64,000 nt of DNA from CAKRPJ01 sp934376955 (GCA_934376955.1 CAKRPJ010000004.1:1-64000); one strand, 5' to 3'. Counted from the stretch's first letter, positions 44,911-53,715 are shown. The notes: generated by a model not told the origin, from the sequence alone. Made by a program: numbers and translations.

Positions 44911-46035
44911 ATGAGATTAACAAAGAAAGTAACAGCACTTGCACTTGTATCCGCTATGGCTATGTCTTTAGCAGCATGCGGCGGATCTAAGGCACCGGAG
45001 ACATCAGCAGCAGCTACAGAGGCAGCTAAAGAGACAGAAGCAGCTACAGAGGCAGCAAAGGAAGCTGCAACAGAGGCAGCTAAGGAAGCAGCTGCAACAG
45101 GCGATCTTGCAGACAAGAAGGTCGGCATCAGCATCTACAAATTCGATGATAACTTCATGACTCTTTACAGAACAGAGTTAGTTCGTTACTTAACAGAGGA
45201 TCTTGGCTTCAAGAAGGAGAACGTAGTTGTTCAGGATGGTAAGGGTGATCAGGCTGAGCAGACAAACCAGATCAACAACTTCATCACACAGAAGTACGAT
45301 GTTCTTATCTTAAACCTTGTACAGGCTTCTTCCGCACCGGAAATTACAGATTTATGTAAAGAAAACGGAATCCCGGTTGTTTACATCAACCGTGAGCCGG
45401 ATACAGCTGAGGAAGACAGATGGGCTTCTGAAGGCATCAACGCTACTTATGTAGGCTGTGACGCAAGACAGTCCGGTACATATCAGGGCGAGGAAATCCT
45501 TGAAACAGCAAACAAGGGTGATATCAACGGCGACGGAAAAGTTTCCTACATCATGATCCAGGGTGACCCGGAGAACGTAGATGCTCAGTACAGAACAGAG
45601 TTCTCTGTTAAGGCTCTTAAGGATGCCGGCATGGAGACAGAGGAACTGCTTATGCAGCGTGGTGACTGGGATCAGGCTAAGGCTCAGCAGATCGCACAGG
45701 ATGCTTTAAACCAGTTTGGTGACAAGATCGAAGTTATCTTCTGTAACAACGACGCTATGGCTCTCGGCGCATTACAGTCCATCGAGGCAGCTGGCCGTAA
45801 GGTTAATGAGGACATCTACCTTGTAGGTGTTGATGCTCTTACAGAGGCAGTTCAGAACGTTATCGATGGCAAGCAGACAGGTACTGTATTTAACGATCAC
45901 TTTGCTCAGGCTAAGACAGCCGGCGACATCGCTGTTAAGTTCTTAAACGGCGAGAAGGTTGACAACGTTAACATGGTTGACTATAAGAAGGTTACTACAG
46001 AGAATGCTCAGGAAGTTCTTGACATGTTAAAATAA
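44911..46035 (+). CDS. mglB: galactose/methyl-galactoside ABC binding lipoprotein
   Basis: Predicted 374-residue lipoprotein. Signal peptide with lipobox LAAC (Cys about 23), an Ala/Glu/Thr-repeat linker (about 28-63), then a family 4 sugar-binding domain: ISIYKFDDNFMTLYRTEL, VVYINREPD near 158 and the calcium loop DINGDGKVSYIMIQGDPE near 205. ATG 44911 has gggagg 10 bases upstream. Codons are highly biased, consistent with abundance. Binds galactose-type sugars for MglA/MglC. Confidence 0.92.
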   Translation: MRLTKKVTALALVSAMAMSLAACGGSKAPETSAAATEAAKETEAATEAAKEAATEAAKEAAATGDLADKKVGISIYKFDDNFMTLYRTELVRYLTEDLGFKKENVVVQDGKGDQAEQTNQINNFITQKYDVLILNLVQASSAPEITDLCKENGIPVVYINREPDTAEEDRWASEGINATYVGCDARQSGTYQGEEILETANKGDINGDGKVSYIMIQGDPENVDAQYRTEFSVKALKDAGMETEELLMQRGDWDQAKAQQIAQDALNQFGDKIEVIFCNNDAMALGALQSIEAAGRKVNEDIYLVGVDALTEAVQNVIDGKQTGTVFNDHFAQAKTAGDIAVKFLNGEKVDNVNMVDYKKVTTENAQEVLDMLK

Positions 46036-46061
46036 GTTGTAGAGCTTAATGAACGAACCTT

Positions 46062-46097
46062 AACCGGGTGTGCCGTCATTGGCACATCCGGTTTTAA
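46062..46097 (+). repeat. intercistronic hairpin after mglB
   Basis: AACCGGGTGTGCC (46062-46074) and GGCACATCCGGTT (46081-46093) form a 13-bp stem with a short T run. It is likely a partial terminator or mRNA stabiliser that keeps MglB above MglA/MglC levels. Confidence 0.7.
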
Positions 46098-46169
46098 TCG
46101 CAGAAATGTTTCTGTGAAGCAGCACAGGCCGCCCGGAGCGGGGGAAGTGTAACTGAAAGGAGTATTGGT

Positions 46170-47702
46170 ATGGCAGAACAGTACAGACTTGAAATGAAGG
46201 GAATCAAAAAGACATTCCCCGGAGTCAAGGCACTGGATGGCGTAAATCTAAGAGTCCGTCCCGGAACCGTTCATGCACTGATGGGAGAGAATGGTGCCGG
46301 AAAATCCACATTGATGAAGTGCCTGTTTGGTATTTATAAAATGGATGAAGGCGAAGTTTTTATCGACGGTGTGAAGACGGAGATTGCAAATCCGGATGAC
46401 GCTCTCAAAAAAGGACTTGCCATGGTACATCAGGAGCTGCAGCCGATCCCGGCGCGCTCGATCGCTGAAAATATGTATCTTGGCAGATATCCGTTAAAAA
46501 AGATCGGGCCCTTTAAGATCGTAGATCATGAAACCATGAATCGTGAAGCACAGAAATGGCTTCGTGACGTTAAGATGGACTTCGACCCGAAGGCAAAGCT
46601 CGGAACCCTCTCCATCGGCCAGATGCAGTCTGTAGAGATTGCAAAGGCAGTCAGCCAGAGTGCAAATCTTGTGATCTTAGATGAGCCGACCTCCTCCCTT
46701 ACCGATAATGAGGTAGAAGCACTGTTCCGGATCATCAGGGATCTGAAATCCAGAGGCGTTTCCATGATCTATATCAGCCATAAGATGGCCGAGATCCGCC
46801 AGATCTCCGATGATATCACGATCATGCGTGACGGTACATATGTAGGAAGCTGGAGAATGGAGGACATTTCCGATGATGAGATCGTCCGCCAGATGGTTGG
46901 ACGTGAGCTTACCAATGTATATCCGCCGAAGGATGACTACCGGACAGATGAGACGGTATTAAAGGTAAAAAATCTTTCCAGTATCCACTCCAATTCTTTC
47001 CAGGACTGCTCTTTTGAGTTAAAACGTGGAGAGATTCTTGGCTTTGGCGGTCTGGTCGGAGCCCAGAGAACGGAATTAATGGAAGCTATTTTCGGTATGC
47101 GCCATATTGCCGGAGGAGAAGTTGAGATCCTTGGCAAAAAGGCTTCTATCAAGAGACCGCAGGATGCCATCAACAGCTCAGTCGGAATGATCACAGAGGA
47201 TCGACGCGGAAATGGTATTTTTGGCTGCCTGAGCATTGATGATAATACGGCGATCGCCTCCTATAAGAATTACACACACATGGGAAAGATCAATAAAAAG
47301 CAGGTGGATGCAGTCGTAAGCGACAGCATTGCAAAATTAAAGATCAAGACACCGAGCGGAAAGACACTGATCCAGTCTCTCTCCGGCGGTAACCAGCAGA
47401 AGGTAATCATCGCCAGATGGCTTGCAAACAATCCGGATATCCTGATCATGGATGAACCGACCCGTGGTATCGACGTCGGAGCAAAATATGAGATCTACCA
47501 GATCATGATCGATCTTGTAAAACAGGGAAAATCCATCATCATGATCTCATCCGAAATGCCTGAGCTGATCGGTATGTCCAACCGAATCATTGTAATGTGC
47601 AACGGACATATCACCGGTGAGGTGGAAGGCGAAGATGCAACTCAGGAAAAGATTATGTCCTTAGCCACAAAATTCAATCTGAGCGGCGAAGAAAACAAGT
47701 AG
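46170..47702 (+). CDS. mglA: sugar ABC transporter ATPase
   Basis: Predicted 510-residue tandem ATPase of the MglA/RbsA type. First half: Walker A GENGAGKST near 38-46, LSIGQMQSVEIAKAV near 146, LDEPTSSL near 171. Second half has a degenerate P-loop region (GLVGAQRTEL near 297), LSGGNQQKVIIARWL near 405 and MDEPTRGIDVGAK near 427. Both halves together energise MglC. Good aaggag site. A family-typical asymmetry between the two sites. Confidence 0.93.
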   Translation: MAEQYRLEMKGIKKTFPGVKALDGVNLRVRPGTVHALMGENGAGKSTLMKCLFGIYKMDEGEVFIDGVKTEIANPDDALKKGLAMVHQELQPIPARSIAENMYLGRYPLKKIGPFKIVDHETMNREAQKWLRDVKMDFDPKAKLGTLSIGQMQSVEIAKAVSQSANLVILDEPTSSLTDNEVEALFRIIRDLKSRGVSMIYISHKMAEIRQISDDITIMRDGTYVGSWRMEDISDDEIVRQMVGRELTNVYPPKDDYRTDETVLKVKNLSSIHSNSFQDCSFELKRGEILGFGGLVGAQRTELMEAIFGMRHIAGGEVEILGKKASIKRPQDAINSSVGMITEDRRGNGIFGCLSIDDNTAIASYKNYTHMGKINKKQVDAVVSDSIAKLKIKTPSGKTLIQSLSGGNQQKVIIARWLANNPDILIMDEPTRGIDVGAKYEIYQIMIDLVKQGKSIIMISSEMPELIGMSNRIIVMCNGHITGEVEGEDATQEKIMSLATKFNLSGEENK

Positions 47703-47721
47703 AGTACAGGGAGGTTCAATC

Positions 47722-48729
47722 ATGACATCGAAAAAAGTAAATGTAAAAGATTTCCTTATCAATAACGGAATCATCGTTGTCCTTATCTTACTTGCAGTGT
47801 TTACTGCAATCAAACAGCCCACGTTCTTTTCACGTGGAAATGCTATTAACATCGCATTAAACGTTGCACCGCGATTCATCATTGCCTGCGGCGTTTCCGG
47901 ATGTCTGATCACAAAAGGTACAGACCTTTCTGCCGGACGTATGGTCGGACTTGCTGCCTGCCTTGCAGGTACTTTACTTCAGAAGCCGGATTATAGCGGT
48001 AAGTTCTTTGCAAACCTTCCTGATTTCGGAAATAAGTGGGGCTTATGGGTATTTGCCGTTCTTATGATCTGTATCGCAATATGCTGTGTCTTTGGTTTGA
48101 TCAATGGTATCGTGATCTCCTACTTACAGGTTCCGGCCTTCATCGGAACACTCGGCATGCAGCTGATCGTTTACGGTGTCTGCCTTGTATACACAAACGC
48201 TACCCCGATCGGCGGATATCACAATGCTTACACAGCAGTTGCCAAGGGCAAACTCTTTGGTGCGATCCCGTACCTTTTCCTGATCGCTCTTGCTGTCGGT
48301 CTTGTTATGTGGTTCATCTATAACATGACTCCACACGGAAAATACATGTACGCCATTGGTGGAAACGAGCAGTCTGCTGAGGTTTCCGGCGTTAACACAA
48401 AGAAGACAAAGATCATCATCTACATAACAGCTGCAGCTCTTTACGCACTGGGCGGCTTCCTTGTTGGAGCAAAATCCGGCGGTTCCTCCGTTAACATGGG
48501 ACAGGGCTGGGAGCTTGAGGCCATCGCAGCTTGTACCATCGGCGGCGTATCCGTAAACGGTGGTATCGGACGTATTTCCGGTGTTCTGATCGGTGTACTT
48601 GTATTCGAAATCTTAAAGACCTGCTTACAGTACCTTGGTGTAGATACAAACTACCAGTACATTGCACAGGGTATCGTTATTGTAGTTGCGATCGCTCTGG
48701 ATATCAGAAAATATATCGCTAAGAAGTAA
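47722..48729 (+). CDS. mglC: galactose/methyl-galactoside ABC permease
   Basis: Predicted 335-residue permease with eight to ten helices. Family motif KGTDLSAGRMVGLAA near 68 and 'AIGGNEQSAEVSGVNTKKTKI' near 211 (shortened) match the MglC/RbsC family. It lies 19 bp after mglA with agggagg. It completes the transporter with the lipoprotein and tandem ATPase. The five-gene unit from yesM to mglC shares orientation. Confidence 0.93.
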   Translation: MTSKKVNVKDFLINNGIIVVLILLAVFTAIKQPTFFSRGNAINIALNVAPRFIIACGVSGCLITKGTDLSAGRMVGLAACLAGTLLQKPDYSGKFFANLPDFGNKWGLWVFAVLMICIAICCVFGLINGIVISYLQVPAFIGTLGMQLIVYGVCLVYTNATPIGGYHNAYTAVAKGKLFGAIPYLFLIALAVGLVMWFIYNMTPHGKYMYAIGGNEQSAEVSGVNTKKTKIIIYITAAALYALGGFLVGAKSGGSSVNMGQGWELEAIAACTIGGVSVNGGIGRISGVLIGVLVFEILKTCLQYLGVDTNYQYIAQGIVIVVAIALDIRKYIAKK

Positions 48730-48734
48730 TATCT

Positions 48735-48956
48735 ATGAATGAAGCAAACGAAGCAATGGACGAAACAAAAGAAATGAGTCTTGAGGCACTTCAGGAAGAA
48801 AACAAACGATTGCAGGAGGAGAACGAAAGACTGAACCGTTCGATAAAGGAACGCATGTATGACAAAATTCATGTTTCCGTCAGAACGATGGATATTTTTA
48901 TCGGCTTTATGTGTGTTCTGTTTGTAGTTATCGTAATTCTTGGAATGTTAAAATAA
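48735..48956 (+). CDS. small coiled-coil membrane protein of mgl operon
   Basis: Predicted 73-residue protein. Residues about 14-40 form a Glu/Leu-rich coiled coil (LEALQEENKRLQEENERL). Residues about 50-71 are a transmembrane helix (MDIFIGFMCVLFVVIVILGM). It starts 5 bases after mglC stops, with no clear ribosome site, so translation is probably coupled. A terminator follows. I know no name for it. Possibly a small subunit that stabilises or regulates the transporter. Confidence 0.65.
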   Translation: MNEANEAMDETKEMSLEALQEENKRLQEENERLNRSIKERMYDKIHVSVRTMDIFIGFMCVLFVVIVILGMLK

Positions 48957-48980
48957 AATACCAGCCAAATCGCATTTTGA

Positions 48981-49023
48981 CCGCTGCCGGATAGAAGGTT
49001 TTTTCCGGCAGCGGCCTCTTTTA
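48981..49023 (+). terminator. terminator of the mgl operon
   Basis: Perfect stem CCGCTGCCGGA / TCCGGCAGCGG (48981-48991 with 49004-49014), followed by CCTCTTTTAT. Confidence 0.85.
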
Positions 49024-49025
49024 TG

Positions 49026-49067
49026 TGGCAAAAATTCTTTGCCATAAAGTAAAATTCGTGATATAAT
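49026..49067 (+). promoter_or_regulatory. promoter with operator-like inverted repeat
   Basis: TTGCCA (49039-49044), 17-bp spacer, TATAAT (49062-49067). A perfect TGGCAAA / TTTGCCA inverted repeat (49026-49032 and 49038-49044) overlaps the -35 box, so a repressor may act here on the yoaK-like gene. Confidence 0.55.
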
Positions 49068-49139
49068 GCAACTGCTAATGTGCTTCTGACATAGAAAATG
49101 CCGAAGTAGAAAGTAATTTAAGGCAGAGGTGAAGCGATT

Positions 49140-49811
49140 ATGATTAGAAGTGAACGTGTATCGGAATCCTTGAGGCTCGGAACGATCCTGATGCTGACAG
49201 GAGGATTTCTCGACTCTTATTCTTATCTGGTCCGGGGCAACGTATTTGCCACAGCAGAAACGGGAAATATTGTGTTGATGGGGATCAATCTGGCATCCGG
49301 AAATTTTGAAAAGGCCAGACATTACCTGATCCCGATCATCTCGTATGTCATCGGGATATTTGTGGCTGAATATATCAAAAAAAATCTGGGAGAGCACCCG
49401 AAGCTCCACTGGAAGGAATGTGTACTGATACTTGAGCTTGTGATCGTTCTGGCAGCGGGGTTCATTCCACAGGAGGGAAATTCAGTTGTAAACTGTATGA
49501 TCGCCTTTGTGTGTGCCATGCAGGTCGAGGCCTTCCGCAGGATGCATGGAAATGCCTTTGCAACGACCATGTGTACCGGAAATCTGAGAAGCGGTACGGA
49601 GCTTTTATCTGTGGGAATGTTAAAAAAGGAGAAAGAAAAGATAGGCTCCGGACTTTCCTATTACTGGATCGATCTTGTGTTTGTAGTCGGTGCAGCAACA
49701 GGAGCCCTAATATGCAGCCGCTTTGGCGAGAGATCGATCTGGCTGTGCTGTATCACACTGTTATCTGCCCTTGGATTTATCCGGCATGAAAAGAAAAACG
49801 CAGAGGTATAG
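49140..49811 (+). CDS. yoaK: YoaK family (DUF1275) membrane protein
   Basis: Predicted 223-residue integral membrane protein with six helices. The N-terminal pattern LTGGFLDSYSYLVRGNVFATAETGNIVLMG (near 20-49, quoted in fragments) and 'NAFATTMCTGNLRSGTELL' near 138 are characteristic of DUF1275. Function is unknown; a transporter-like role is guessed. An agaggtga site precedes ATG. It is a single-gene unit between two terminators. Confidence 0.85.
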   Translation: MIRSERVSESLRLGTILMLTGGFLDSYSYLVRGNVFATAETGNIVLMGINLASGNFEKARHYLIPIISYVIGIFVAEYIKKNLGEHPKLHWKECVLILELVIVLAAGFIPQEGNSVVNCMIAFVCAMQVEAFRRMHGNAFATTMCTGNLRSGTELLSVGMLKKEKEKIGSGLSYYWIDLVFVVGAATGALICSRFGERSIWLCCITLLSALGFIRHEKKNAEV

Positions 49812-49828
49812 GCTATAGATAAAAAATA

Positions 49829-49884
49829 GGGAAGCCGGGACGTTGGCTGCAAGAACAAGCTAACGCCCCAGACTTCCCTTTTTA
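49829..49884. terminator. bidirectional terminator
   Basis: Long imperfect hairpin: GGGAAG...GGACGTTGGCT pairs with AGCTAACGCCCC...CTTCCC, with A-rich and T-rich flanks. It serves the yoaK-like gene (plus) and the C39-type gene (minus). Confidence 0.75.
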
Positions 49885-49889
49885 TCTAT

Positions 49890-50471
49890 TTATTTTTTCC
49901 TTGAAAAAAGATAGAAGCCCGGATTCCGGTTGTCTGTGTCTTTGGCAAGAACCTCCGGAGCACAGTAAGAGAAGCAGCCGTCTACGCGAACCTTTCCCTG
50001 ACGTCCCGGTTCCTCAAACTTACCTTCTTTTAAAGAAGGATCAAGAACGCAAACACTGTCCTTATCTGCGGAGAGAAGAAGGATGTAGTGGCCACCATGA
50101 GAGAAGACGCCGGTATATCCGTCGCGGTCACCGCCGACATTGGCAATGACACTGCCGCCGTTCTTTAAGTGTCGGATCGCTGTCTGGATGCTGTTTGTAG
50201 TCGAAAAGTCCAGATCGAAAAGCTTTGCGACCTGAGGCCCTAATATTTTTAAATCTGTTCCGGGATGAAGATTTGCTTTATACTTGGCGGAAAGGGAGAT
50301 TAGCTTTTTAAGAGTAATGGATTTCATGGTAAGCTGATCGACCATCATAGCGAGGCAGCAGAGCCCGCAGCCGGCTTCCTTGATAGACAGACCGTGAAAT
50401 CTGCTGTCGGGAGTTGACATATCGGTGGCATAGGGAATGTTCGGGTATTCCAGCTGGTTAAGATATTTCAT
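49890..50471 (-). CDS. C39-like cysteine peptidase
   Basis: Predicted 193-residue protein with a papain-like C39_2 peptidase domain. The catalytic Cys is in KEAGCGLCCLAMM (about 33-45), His in FSHGGHYILLLSA near 148 and Asp in VLDPS near 160. ATG 50471 has caggagg 6 bases upstream. No signal peptide or ABC transporter domain is present, so it is not a bacteriocin exporter. Substrate unknown; family members often act on peptides or toxins. Confidence 0.75.
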   Translation of the reverse strand: MKYLNQLEYPNIPYATDMSTPDSRFHGLSIKEAGCGLCCLAMMVDQLTMKSITLKKLISLSAKYKANLHPGTDLKILGPQVAKLFDLDFSTTNSIQTAIRHLKNGGSVIANVGGDRDGYTGVFSHGGHYILLLSADKDSVCVLDPSLKEGKFEEPGRQGKVRVDGCFSYCAPEVLAKDTDNRNPGFYLFSRKK

Positions 50472-50744
50472 TTTGGACCTCCTGTGTAAATAAATGTATG
50501 ATGCTGGGGTAAAAGCTTTCCGCAAGGAAAATTGCGTCAAACTTCTGACCTTGGAACCTTAATATCATTATGGAAAAAATAAAGGGGATTGTCAATAAAA
50601 AATTGTCGAAACGTTTTTGTCCGGCGAATGTTTTTGTCTAAAAGACTGGACGTACAGACTTTAGTGTGTTAAAATAATACTGATATACCGGTGGTTATCC
50701 GGTAGTATTCTGAAAAAAATCTGACGCATGAAGGGGAAGGAAAC

Positions 50745-51062
50745 ATGAATAAGAAAATTAAGACAGATGCCGTGGACCATCTATTTGAGGCGGTTCTGAC
50801 TTTAGAGACACCGGAGGAGTGCTATGCATTTTTTGAGGATGTCTGCACAGTAAATGAATTGCTGTCGCTTTCTCAGCGCTACGAGGTAGCGAAGATGCTG
50901 AGAGAGAAAAAAACTTATCTGGATATTGCGGAGCGCACAGGAGCTTCAACCGCAACGATCAGCCGTGTCAATCGTTCCCTGAATTACGGAAATGACGGCT
51001 ATGATATGGTCTTTAAACGTCTGGGATATCAGTACGAGGAGAATACAAAAAAAGAAGAATAG
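50745..51062 (+). CDS. YerC/YecD family TrpR-like regulator
   Basis: Predicted 105-residue DNA-binding protein of the TrpR-like YerC family. Residues about 55-85 form the helix-turn-helix (TYLDIAERTGASTATISRVN). The N-terminal helices dimerise. Direct repeats aaCGTTTTTGTC and aaTGTTTTTGTC lie about 120 bases upstream and could be autoregulatory sites. Good gggaagg site. It is followed by its own terminator. The regulon is unknown. Confidence 0.85.
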   Translation: MNKKIKTDAVDHLFEAVLTLETPEECYAFFEDVCTVNELLSLSQRYEVAKMLREKKTYLDIAERTGASTATISRVNRSLNYGNDGYDMVFKRLGYQYEENTKKEE

Positions 51063-51071
51063 ATAAAAAAT

Positions 51072-51111
51072 GAGCCTTCCGCAGCGGAGTATTCCGGCGG
51101 AAGGCTTTTTG
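51072..51111 (+). terminator. terminator after yerC-like gene
   Basis: GAGCCTTCCGC pairs with GCGGAAGGCTTTTTGCTC; the stem ends in TTTTT. Possibly bidirectional with the MATE gene on the other strand. Confidence 0.8.
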
Positions 51112-51130
51112 CTCTATAGGAGAACAGCTT

Positions 51131-52498
51131 TTAGTTCGCTTTTTGAGCAGCTTTTAACGGCAGGATCTCTTTTTTGTATACATGACGTAAAAAGCAGGTG
51201 CTGAACAGAACCGAGAAAATCTCTGCAATCGGAAAAGCATACCACACGCTGTGGAGTCCGAAAAGCTTTGAAAAAATGAAAGCGACCGGAAGGAGCACCA
51301 CCAGCTGGCGGAATACGGATACCCAGAGGCTCAACATTCCGTGTCCCAAAGCCTGAAACATGGAGGAGCACACGATACAATATCCGGCAAAGAGGAAGCT
51401 GATGGATATGATACGCAGGGCAGGGATGCCGATCTCCATCATTGTATCGGAGGCATTAAAGATCAAAAGCAGTGCCCCGGGGAACAGGTTGAACACTAAG
51501 AAGCCGGCTGCCATGATGGTCATGGCATACATAATGGCGGTTTTCAGTGTTTTCATGATACGGTCGGGTTTTCCGGCTCCATAATTATAGGCAATGATCG
51601 GTACGACTCCGTTATTTAAGCCGAACACAGGCATAAATATAAAGCTCTGAAGCTTAAAATATACTCCAAATACTGCAGCGGCAGTGGAAGAAAAGGCAAT
51701 CAGGATCTTATTCATACCGAAGGTCATAACGCTTCCGATCGAGGCCATGATGATAGACGGCACTCCGACGGAGTAAATATGGGTGATAATTTCCTTTTCC
51801 GGCCGAAATTCCCTGATCTTCACCGTGATCTCATTGTTTCTTGTCTGATTCAGATAATAGCCCATGCACATGGCAACGATCTGTCCGAAGACCGTAGCAA
51901 GGGCAGCACCGGCAATACCCATTTTCGGAAAGCCGAACAGACCGAAAATAAGGATCGGGTCGAATATGATATTTAAGACAGCGCCGGTGGTTTGAGTTAT
52001 CATGGAATATACGGTTTTTCCTGTAGACTGTAAAAGACGCTCAAAAGCGATTTCAATGAAAAGTCCGAAAGAAAGAATGGTGCAGATCCTAAGATAAGTA
52101 GTACCATATTCCACGATCTCCGGAATGTCTGTCTGGAGCAGGAAATAGGTTCTTGAAAACAAGGAACCGAAAATTGCAAAAACAAGGAAGCTGCAGACCG
52201 CGAGGAACAGTGCGTGTTCTGCGATCTTATTGGCTCGTTTAAAATTGCGTTCTCCAAGACTTCTCGAGAGAGTTGCATTGATACCGACTCCGGTACCGGT
52301 TGCTACGGCGATCATCAGGTTCTGAGCCGGAAAGGCCAAAGATACGGCAGTTAATGCATTCTCACTGATCTGTGCCACAAACATGCTGTCAATGATATTG
52401 TAGAGAGCCTGTATCAGCATGGATATCATCATGGGAATGGACATAGTAAGAATGAGCTTGTTGACGGGCATGACGCCCATCTTGTTTTCAGATGTCAT
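51131..52498 (-). CDS. MATE family efflux transporter
   Basis: Predicted 455-residue exporter with 12 helices, likely Na or proton coupled. Characteristic elements: N-terminal VNKLILTMSIPMMISMLIQALYN (near 11-33, quoted in part), GTGVGINATLSRSLG near 72 and GLNNGVVPIIAYNYGAGKPDR near 287. ATG 52498 has aaaggag 8 bases upstream on the minus strand; an upstream ATG at 52519 has none. Drug or metabolite efflux; substrate unknown. Divergent from nudC. Confidence 0.92.
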   Translation of the reverse strand: MTSENKMGVMPVNKLILTMSIPMMISMLIQALYNIIDSMFVAQISENALTAVSLAFPAQNLMIAVATGTGVGINATLSRSLGERNFKRANKIAEHALFLAVCSFLVFAIFGSLFSRTYFLLQTDIPEIVEYGTTYLRICTILSFGLFIEIAFERLLQSTGKTVYSMITQTTGAVLNIIFDPILIFGLFGFPKMGIAGAALATVFGQIVAMCMGYYLNQTRNNEITVKIREFRPEKEIITHIYSVGVPSIIMASIGSVMTFGMNKILIAFSSTAAAVFGVYFKLQSFIFMPVFGLNNGVVPIIAYNYGAGKPDRIMKTLKTAIMYAMTIMAAGFLVFNLFPGALLLIFNASDTMMEIGIPALRIISISFLFAGYCIVCSSMFQALGHGMLSLWVSVFRQLVVLLPVAFIFSKLFGLHSVWYAFPIAEIFSVLFSTCFLRHVYKKEILPLKAAQKAN

Positions 52499-52710
52499 CA
52501 GATTTCTCCTTTCAAACAATAAGAAACACGAAAAACGTGTTTCTCAAGTAATGGAAATTATAAGCGAAATAAATAAAGATGTCAACAATATGGCGGCAAA
52601 ATATAACAGAGGCAGACAAAATCCAAGCATGGATTTGACAAAATCCGCTTCGTCGATTATCATGATAAAGGGTATGATTACCTGAGGATTGTGTATAAGG
52701 AGAGGAAAAA

Positions 52711-53592
52711 ATGATACAGGATATCGGAGCACATAAGTTTGATCTGTCTTATCAGCAGCCGAAGGCAGAGGATGGGGATTTTTGTCTTTTTATAAAAAAC
52801 AGTAAGACGTTTCTGAAGAAAAAGGGAACAGACAGCTATGAAATTCCTAAGTTTTGTGATTTTTCGGAAGAAAAGGAGGAGTTAAAGGAGAAGGCATACT
52901 ATTTGTTCTCTATCGATAATTTCCGCTATTTTTATGTGGCAGATATCAAAAATCAGAAATTAGAAGATTATGAGCTCTGTCCAAACTCCGCCTTTCGTAA
53001 GATGTCTCCCGCTTATCAGGCCTTTGCCGGGATCACTGCGACCCAGCTTCACCGTTGGAAGGAGAGCAGAAGATTCTGCGGCCACTGCGGACATCCGACC
53101 GAGAACAGTAAAAAGGAGCGGGCGCTTGTATGTCCGGTATGCGGACAGACAGAATATCCGAAGATCTCGCCGGCTGTTATTGTGGCAATAACTGATGGAG
53201 ACCGAGTTATCTTATCACGATATCGTGTCAGCAATAATCCATACAGAGGATATGCACTGATCGCAGGCTTTGTCGAGATCGGAGAAACCTTTGAGGATAC
53301 TGTCAGACGCGAGGTTATGGAGGAAGTCGGACTTAAGGTCAAAAATATCCGTTACTATAAGAGCCAGCCGTGGGCTTTTTCGGATACGGAGATGATCGGC
53401 TTTTTTGCAGAGCTGGACGGGGATGACACGATCCGCCTGCAGGAGGATGAGCTTTCCGAAGCCGGATGGTATCATCGGGATGAGGTTCCGGATGAAACGC
53501 TTTTAAACAGCATCGGAAGTGAGTTAAAGATGGTATTTAAATATGGCAGTATGGAAAAATTCTATGAGGCCACCGGGATGAAGCCGGTATAG
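52711..53592 (+). CDS. nudC: NADH pyrophosphatase / NAD-RNA decapping Nudix hydrolase
   Basis: Predicted 293-residue NudC-type enzyme. The zinc ribbon has four Cys: CGHCG near 119 and CPVCG near 142. The Nudix box GFVEIGETFEDTVRREVMEE, then VG (about 194-215), is intact with the Glu residues. The SQPWAFSDTEMIGFFAE motif near 230 is specific to NudC. It hydrolyses NADH or NAD caps on RNA. Good aaggag site. Confidence 0.93.
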   Translation: MIQDIGAHKFDLSYQQPKAEDGDFCLFIKNSKTFLKKKGTDSYEIPKFCDFSEEKEELKEKAYYLFSIDNFRYFYVADIKNQKLEDYELCPNSAFRKMSPAYQAFAGITATQLHRWKESRRFCGHCGHPTENSKKERALVCPVCGQTEYPKISPAVIVAITDGDRVILSRYRVSNNPYRGYALIAGFVEIGETFEDTVRREVMEEVGLKVKNIRYYKSQPWAFSDTEMIGFFAELDGDDTIRLQEDELSEAGWYHRDEVPDETLLNSIGSELKMVFKYGSMEKFYEATGMKPV

Positions 53593-53611
53593 CGGTATAT
53601 AGATAGAAGAA

Positions 53612-53649
53612 AAAAACCGGGATCTCCGAAAATCAGGAGCCCGGTTTTT
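53612..53649 (+). terminator. terminator after nudC
   Basis: AAAAACCGGGATCTCC / GGAGCCCGGTTTTT (53612 to 53649) forms a strong stem ending in TTTTT. The dispersed repeat copy B begins at its 3' end. Confidence 0.85.
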
Positions 53650-53715
53650 AACCGAATCAAGTAAGTCCCCTACTTCAATTGCGAAAAGCAATAAGCAGTG
53701 GGTGGGGACTTGCTT
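53649..53715. repeat. dispersed palindromic repeat, copy B
   Basis: 53649-53703 matches 20933-20987 with two mismatches. Here the palindrome is complete: AAGTAAGTCCCC (53659-53670) and GGGGACTTGCTT (53704-53715) are inverted copies with one mismatch, and enclose ATTGC/GCAAT. Another hairpin (TATCAG...CTGATA) follows at about 53718-53748. Confidence 0.8.

Noticed and set aside
49890..50471. Bacteriocin C39 exporter
   Set aside because: There is no ABC or membrane domain and no double-glycine peptide nearby.
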